DNA of 64,000 bases, taken from Lewinellaceae bacterium. GTDB lineage: Bacteria > Bacteroidota > Bacteroidia > Chitinophagales > Saprospiraceae. Positions 59,728 through 64,000 of the stretch are shown here, piece by piece. The stretch is from contig JADJOD010000019.1 of the NCBI GenBank assembly GCA_016713985.1, positions 59,865 to 123,864 on the forward strand, given 5' to 3'. The notes under the pieces were generated by a model. It ran no database searches, was not told the DNA's origin, and was given only the letters and a program-made list of their open reading frames with translations. Positions within the stretch are counted from its first letter, which is position 1; each line of letters opens with the position of its first letter. The translations under genes were made by a program, and so were the position numbers.

Positions 59728-60222
59728 TTAATTCAGTTTTTTGTTTCCCATCAACTGCTGAACAAGCAAGGTACAGGTCCCGAACGTAATCGACACATCC
59801 GCAAAATTGAACACCCCCGTCCGGAACATCCCGTACTGAATAAACAAAAAATCGGTCACCGAACCATACATGATCCGGTCATAGATATTGCCGATGCCGC
59901 CGCCTGCGATACAACAAAGCGCAAAAACGGCCCATTTGCCGTGGTTTTGCGCAAACAACCAGAATACCAGCAGGACCAGCGCTGCCAGGGGTAACGCAGA
60001 CAGCAGGATGCTTTTGGCCAGCGGCGACATGGAATCGCCGAGGCTCAAAAAAGCGCCGGTGTTTTCCACTTTCATCAACAACACGTTGTTGTTCAGCAGT
60101 TGAATCTGTTCGTGTGAATCGATGTGGTTGCGAACGGCGTGTTTCGACACCTGATCGCAACCAATGTTGACCAGGATGACTATGAGAATGGCCGAATAAC
60201 GCAGCAGTGCCCGAATGTTCAT
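59728..60222 (-). CDS. lspA: Lipoprotein signal peptidase LspA
   Basis: 164 residues, four membrane segments. Catalytic Asp pair in GNIYDRIMYGSVTDFL and GVFNFADVSIT; the conserved NTGAFLSLG is present. Cleaves lipoprotein signal peptides (signal peptidase II) in the inner membrane; relevant to the many lipoproteins in this window. The upstream neighbour is the FAD/ferredoxin oxidoreductase, and downstream is the HEPN gene. Confidence 0.95.
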   Translation of the reverse strand: MNIRALLRYSAILIVILVNIGCDQVSKHAVRNHIDSHEQIQLLNNNVLLMKVENTGAFLSLGDSMSPLAKSILLSALPLAALVLLVFWLFAQNHGKWAVFALCCIAGGGIGNIYDRIMYGSVTDFLFIQYGMFRTGVFNFADVSITFGTCTLLVQQLMGNKKLN

Positions 60223-60250
60223 AGTTTCAGATTTAATCTGGGGAGTGTTT

Positions 60251-62041
60251 TTATGAATATTTTACACCTCCGGCCTTGGTTACACTGTACAAATATTTTT
60301 GCATGTCCCAGGCTGCGGTCGGGCAACGTTCGGCGCATAAACCGCAGTGGAGGCATACGTTTTCGTCTTTGATCATGACCCGTGTTGTTTTCAGTTGGTC
60401 GGAAACATACAGGTCCTGTGTCAGTTCGTGTGCGGGTGCGCTCAGGCGGGTGCGCAGGTCTTCTTCATCTCCGTTTGTGGCAAACGTGATACAGGAAGTC
60501 GGGCAAATATCAACGCAGGCGTCACATTCGATGCAGCGGTCGGTAGCGAATACCGTTTGAATGTCGCAGTTCAGGCAGCGTTGCGCTTCTTTAAAACCAA
60601 GTTCCGGATCAAAGCCGAGTTCCACCTCTACTTTCCGGTCTTTCAGGGCTATCGTTTTTTCGGCATGCGGCACTTTAAAACGCATATCCGGCGCTACGGC
60701 GCTGTCGTACATCCACTCGTGGATACCCATCTTCTGGTGGATGAGGTTGGTGGTTGGCCCCGGTCGGTCGCCGGCCGTATCTTTTCCCTGGCAAAACAGG
60801 TCGATCGAAATGGCCGCCTGGTGGCCGTGTGCAACGGCGGTGATCACGTTTTTGGGGCCAAATGCCGAGTCGCCACCAAAAAACACTTTCGGATTGGTCG
60901 ACTGGAATGTTTTTGGGTTGAGCACGGGTATTTCCCAGCGGTCGAATTCGAGCCCCAGGTCGCGTTCAATCCAGGGAAAGGCATTTTCCTGTCCCACGGC
61001 AATCAGCACGTCGTCGGCTTCAAAAAATACGTCCGCTTCGCCGGTGGACACCAGGGAGCGTTTTCCTTTTTCGTCATACACGGCTTTTACTTTTTCAAAG
61101 GTCATGCCTTTGAGCCGGCCGTTTTCAACGACGAAGGATTTCGGCACGTGGTTGTCGTAAATCGGGATATCCTCGTGCATGGCGTCTTCTTTTTCCCAGG
61201 GGGAGGCCTTCATCTCGGAAAAGGGGCTGCGCACCACCACTTTTACTTCGTCGCCGCCCAGCCGCCTTGATGTGCGGCAGCAGTCCATAGCGGTGTTCCC
61301 TCCTCCCAATACCAATACTTTTTTTCCAATTTTGTCGATGTGGCCAAACGCCACATTCGCCAAAAATTCGATACCGATCCGGATGTTTTTTGCGCCTTCC
61401 TGACGTCCCGGCAAATCGGGCGGGTCGCGCCCGCGTGGCGCGCCCGTGCCGACAAAAACGGCGTCGTAATTTTTGTCCAGTACTTCGCGCAAACTCGACA
61501 CGTAGGTTTTGAACTGGGTGTGTATGCCCATATCCAGGATATAATTCACTTCCTCGTCCAGCACCTCCTGGGGCAGGCGAAAAGAAGGGATTTGGCTGCG
61601 CATCATACCGCCGCCGGCTTCCTGTTCGTCGTACAAATGGATTTCGTAACCCAGTGGAGCGAGGTCGCGGGCAACTGTCAGTGCAGCCGGGCCTCCGCCG
61701 ATGAGCGCGATTCGTTTGCCGTTTTTTGGAAAAGGGCCGGCGGGCATATAGGATTTGACGTCGCCTTTGTTGTCGGCAGCCACCCGTTTGAGGCGGCAAA
61801 TCGCCACGGGTTCCTCTTCGACCCGGACACGCCGGCAGGCCGGTTCGCAGGGGCGGTCGCAGGTGCGGCCCAGCACACCCGGGAATACATTGGATTCCCA
61901 GTTGATCATATACGCTTCGCTGTACCGCCCGGCGGCAATCAGTCTGATGTATTCCGGCACCGGCGTATGTGCGGGGCATGCATATTGACAATCAACAACT
62001 TTGTGGAAGTACTCCGGGTCTTTTATATCTGTAGGTTTCAC
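60251..62041 (-). CDS. GltD-like FAD oxidoreductase with N- and C-terminal iron-sulfur domains
   Basis: About 597 residues from GTG 62041 (VKPTDIKDPEYFHK). An upstream in-frame extension to 62134 is artefactual. N-terminal Fer4_20 cysteines (CQYACPAHTPVPEY, CDRPCEPACRR), FAD motif ALIGGGPAALTVARDL, NAD(P)H motif VLVLGGGNTAMDC, and a C-terminal double 4Fe-4S ferredoxin (CIECDACVDICP, CLHCGLCAERCP). This is the glutamate-synthase-small-subunit type flavoprotein used for ferredoxin-NAD(P)H electron transfer. Proximity to korAB suggests it takes electrons from KorAB-reduced ferredoxin (inference). Confidence 0.9.
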   Translation of the reverse strand: MKPTDIKDPEYFHKVVDCQYACPAHTPVPEYIRLIAAGRYSEAYMINWESNVFPGVLGRTCDRPCEPACRRVRVEEEPVAICRLKRVAADNKGDVKSYMPAGPFPKNGKRIALIGGGPAALTVARDLAPLGYEIHLYDEQEAGGGMMRSQIPSFRLPQEVLDEEVNYILDMGIHTQFKTYVSSLREVLDKNYDAVFVGTGAPRGRDPPDLPGRQEGAKNIRIGIEFLANVAFGHIDKIGKKVLVLGGGNTAMDCCRTSRRLGGDEVKVVVRSPFSEMKASPWEKEDAMHEDIPIYDNHVPKSFVVENGRLKGMTFEKVKAVYDEKGKRSLVSTGEADVFFEADDVLIAVGQENAFPWIERDLGLEFDRWEIPVLNPKTFQSTNPKVFFGGDSAFGPKNVITAVAHGHQAAISIDLFCQGKDTAGDRPGPTTNLIHQKMGIHEWMYDSAVAPDMRFKVPHAEKTIALKDRKVEVELGFDPELGFKEAQRCLNCDIQTVFATDRCIECDACVDICPTSCITFATNGDEEDLRTRLSAPAHELTQDLYVSDQLKTTRVMIKDENVCLHCGLCAERCPTAAWDMQKYLYSVTKAGGVKYS

Positions 62042-62245
62042 AATCCGAATTAATTTAAAAATAAATGCGGCAAATCGGTGATGCCAGAAGGCCGTTTCCG
62101 GGCGGGTAAATATATGCTGCTCTCCATTATTCAAATGAATAAAGAATGCAGCAAAAAAAATTGAATGGTTTGTTGTGACAAAATGCCGCCAATCCGACAG
62201 TTTTGGCCGTTGTGGGGCCGAGTTTCCGGTATCGTTGCGCTTTCA

Positions 62246-62276
62246 TTGGCGGAGTGGAAAGTGCGTCCTACTTTTG
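62246..62276 (+). promoter_or_regulatory. Promoter of the DedA-family gene
   Basis: TTG at 62246-62248, 20-base spacer, TACTTTTG at 62269-62276: a near-canonical Bacteroidota -33/-7 promoter, 29 bases before the ATG of the DedA gene. Divergent from the GltD-like gene. Confidence 0.6.
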
Positions 62277-62305
62277 CGCCCGTTTATTTTCAAATCCACA
62301 CAAAA

Positions 62306-62954
62306 ATGCTCGACCTGTTCACCCAATTACTTGATGTCATCCGACACCTCGACGTTCACCTCGAAAATATCGTTCGTGAATACGAACTGGCTACCTATCT
62401 TATTCTCGCTTTGATCATTTTTTGCGAAACAGGGCTGGTGGTTACCCCCTTTCTTCCCGGCGATTCCCTGTTGTTTGCCGCCGGCGCAATTACGGCCAAA
62501 ACGGGTATTCTGAACGTCTGGTTGTTGATCCCGCTGCTTTTTGTGGCCGCAATTTTGGGTGACAACACCAATTATTTTTCGGCAGGCTTCTCGGAACCAG
62601 GGTTTTTACCCGCGATTACTGGTTTCTCAAGCGGGCTTATATCGATAAAACGCAGGAGTTTTATGAAAATATGGCGGCCGCACGTTGGTTATCGCGCGGT
62701 TCGTGCCCATCGTGCGTACGTTTGCACCTTTTGTCGCCGGAGTAGGCAACATGATGTACCGGCGTTTTATCGGGTATTGTGTGGCGGGTGGTGTGTTGTG
62801 GGTGAGTGGTCTTACCCTGGCGGGTTATTTTTTCGGGCAAATACCCATTGTAAAAAACAACTTTGAGATCGTCGTTTTCGGCATCATCGGCATTTCCGTG
62901 CTGCCGATCGTGATAGAATTCGCCCGGGTGAAATTCGGTAAGAAAAGCGCCTGA
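62306..62954 (+). CDS. DedA family membrane protein (two frameshifts)
   Basis: Starts MLDLFTQLLDVIRHLDVHLE. Family motifs: FCETGLVVTPFLPGDSLLFAAG (ETG…LPG…D), then after frame repairs near 62590 and 62670 GRLLGTRVFTRDYWFLKRAYIDKTQEFYE, the Arg motif RFVPIVRTFAPFVAGVG and the C-terminal LWVSGLTLAGYFFGQ. ~216 residues. DedA proteins are undecaprenyl-phosphate or lipid flippase-type transporters linked to envelope and pH homeostasis. The two shifts are consistent with one missing A and one other indel. Confidence 0.88.
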
Positions 62955-63022
62955 ATAGTCCCGGGTGGCAAATGTCGTACCGGTAAACCCAATAGCCGGC
63001 GCCACATTCACCACCCGGGTAA

Positions 63023-64000
63023 TTAATTTCGCCCGATACAGTTCAAATCGTCGAAGGCTTGTTTTAACCGCGTTACGAAGGTTTTCTCCTTCACGAAGCC
63101 ATACACGCGGGTCGTAGTATTTTTTATTCGGCTTGTCATCGCCGTCCGGGTTGCCGATCTGGCTTTGCAGGTAGCCTTTTTTCGCTTCGTAATAACCGCG
63201 AATGCCGTCCCAAAAGGCCCATTGCATATCGGTGTCGATGTTCATTTTTACGGCGCCGTATTCGATGGCTTCACGAATTTCACTTTGCGCCGAGCCGGAA
63301 CCGCCGTGAAAGACAAAGTTGACGGGTGTTTTTTCGGAGATGCCGAATTTTTCCCGGATGTAATCCTGGGAGTTTTTCAAAATGACCGGCTGAAGTTTCA
63401 CGTTGCCGGGTTTGTACACGCCATGTACATTGCCAAATGCCGCCGCTACGGTAAACCGCGGACTGATCTTTTTCAAAGCTTCATAGGAATACGCCACTTC
63501 ATGCGGCTGGGTGTACAGGCGCGAAGAATCCACGTCCGAGTTGTCCACGCCGTCTTCTTCTCCACCCGTTACGCCGAGTTCAATTTCAAGTGTCATGCCC
63601 ATTTTCGCCATCCGCGCCAGGTACCGGGCGGATATTTCGATGTTTTCGTGAAGTGGCTCTTCGGACAAATCGAGCATGTGGCTGCTGTAAAGCGGGTAGC
63701 CGTTTTTTTCAAAAAAACGTTCGCCGGCGTCCAGCAACCCGTCTACCCAGGAAATGATGTTTAAGGCGCAATGGTCCGTATGCAAAATGGTAGGCACACC
63801 ATAAGCTTCAGCCATGGCATGTACGTGTTGCGCGCCGGAAATCCCCCCAAGAATGGAGGCTTTTTGCGCGTCGTTGGAAAGTCCTTTGCCGGCAAAAAAA
63901 GCCGCGCCGCCATGTGAAAACTGGATAATGACGGGGCTTTTTACCGCAGCGGCTGTTTCCAGGACCGCGTTGACGGAATTTGTACCGATCACATTGACGG
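63023..64000 (-). CDS. fba: Class II fructose-bisphosphate aldolase (5' partial, frameshifted)
   Basis: The start lies beyond the right edge (the frame reads VNVIGTNSVNAVLE at the border). Zinc ligands and catalytic motifs: HTDHCALN (Zn His), GMTLEIELGVTGGEEDG, AAAFGNVHGVYKPGN (second Zn His), FVFHGGSGSA (third Zn His) and KMNIDTDMQW. Cleaves fructose-1,6-bisphosphate in glycolysis/gluconeogenesis. Near 63080 the frame breaks; reading TFVTRLKQAFDDLNCIGRN to 63023 restores the typical C-terminus. Convergent with the DedA gene. Confidence 0.92.

Noticed and set aside
60347..61270. 307-residue plus-strand reading frame over the GltD-like gene
   Set aside because: Antisense shadow of a clearly conserved iron-sulfur flavoprotein gene.
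62042..62134. N-terminal extension of the GltD-like protein
   Set aside because: The added residues do not resemble the family N-terminus; GTG 62041 fits better.

Overview
The window looks like chromosomal DNA from a member of Bacteroidota, most likely in or near the Saprospiraceae/Chitinophagia. This is inferred from several features. Two secreted proteins end in type IX secretion (T9SS) type A sorting domains. There is a DUF5686/carboxypeptidase-regulatory outer-membrane protein, a very large TamB, a bacillithiol-type YtxJ, MiaE, a KorA gamma-alpha fusion, and TAnnTTTG (-7) promoter elements of the Bacteroidota type. Most of the window is ordinary chromosome. No phage, plasmid, CRISPR array or insertion sequence was recognised.

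Layout. 1-8 kb: membrane and secreted proteins, a DUF5686 protein, tilS, an LTA-synthase-like transferase and a VOC protein. 8-19 kb: two esterases, a DAO-type oxidoreductase, a proline-rich conserved protein, thymidine kinase, a 2OG-Fe(II) oxygenase next to a GT39-type glycosyltransferase, aspartate kinase, small secreted proteins and a DUF4173 membrane protein. 18.7-25 kb: divergent tRNA-modification genes (TrmH-like and MiaE), an AP2-domain protein, a GH13-like hydrolase, a small lipoprotein plus ytxJ, tandem PlsC-like acyltransferases and tRNA-Arg(CCG). 25-31 kb: a heme-binding protein, a glycan cluster (GT4, FkbM, GT), a DnaQ-like exonuclease and arginine decarboxylase. 31-46 kb: tamB, a geranylgeranyl-reductase-like protein, an LVIVD/T9SS protein, pyrR-pyrB, lipoproteins, tex, yjdM and a flavin monooxygenase. 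47-55.8 kb: a secreted M36 protease, a pentameric ligand-gated-ion-channel-like protein, a vanadium haloperoxidase-like protein and a 5-alpha-reductase/SDR pair. 55.8-64 kb: korB-korA, a MNT/HEPN pair, lspA, a GltD-like ferredoxin oxidoreductase, DedA and class II aldolase (cut by the right edge).

A striking property is about twenty apparent frameshifts, one every ~3 kb. Most can be repaired by one base, usually a missing base in a short homopolymer, and they hit housekeeping genes such as tilS, fba, tamB and lysine/arginine-type metabolic genes. They look like uncorrected indel errors of a long-read or draft assembly, so the affected genes are annotated here as single genes across the break and not as pseudogenes.

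Intergenic spaces carry several distinct palindromic elements (near 7.4, 41.2, 46.8 and 50.8 kb) and a five-copy 31-bp repeat cluster in the korB/korA gap. The best candidates for new biology are the ion-channel homologue at 50.9 kb, the korA/korB repeat cluster, the degenerate HNH/AP2 protein at 19.9 kb and the HEPN/MNT pair at 59 kb. None of these is clearly an undescribed system.
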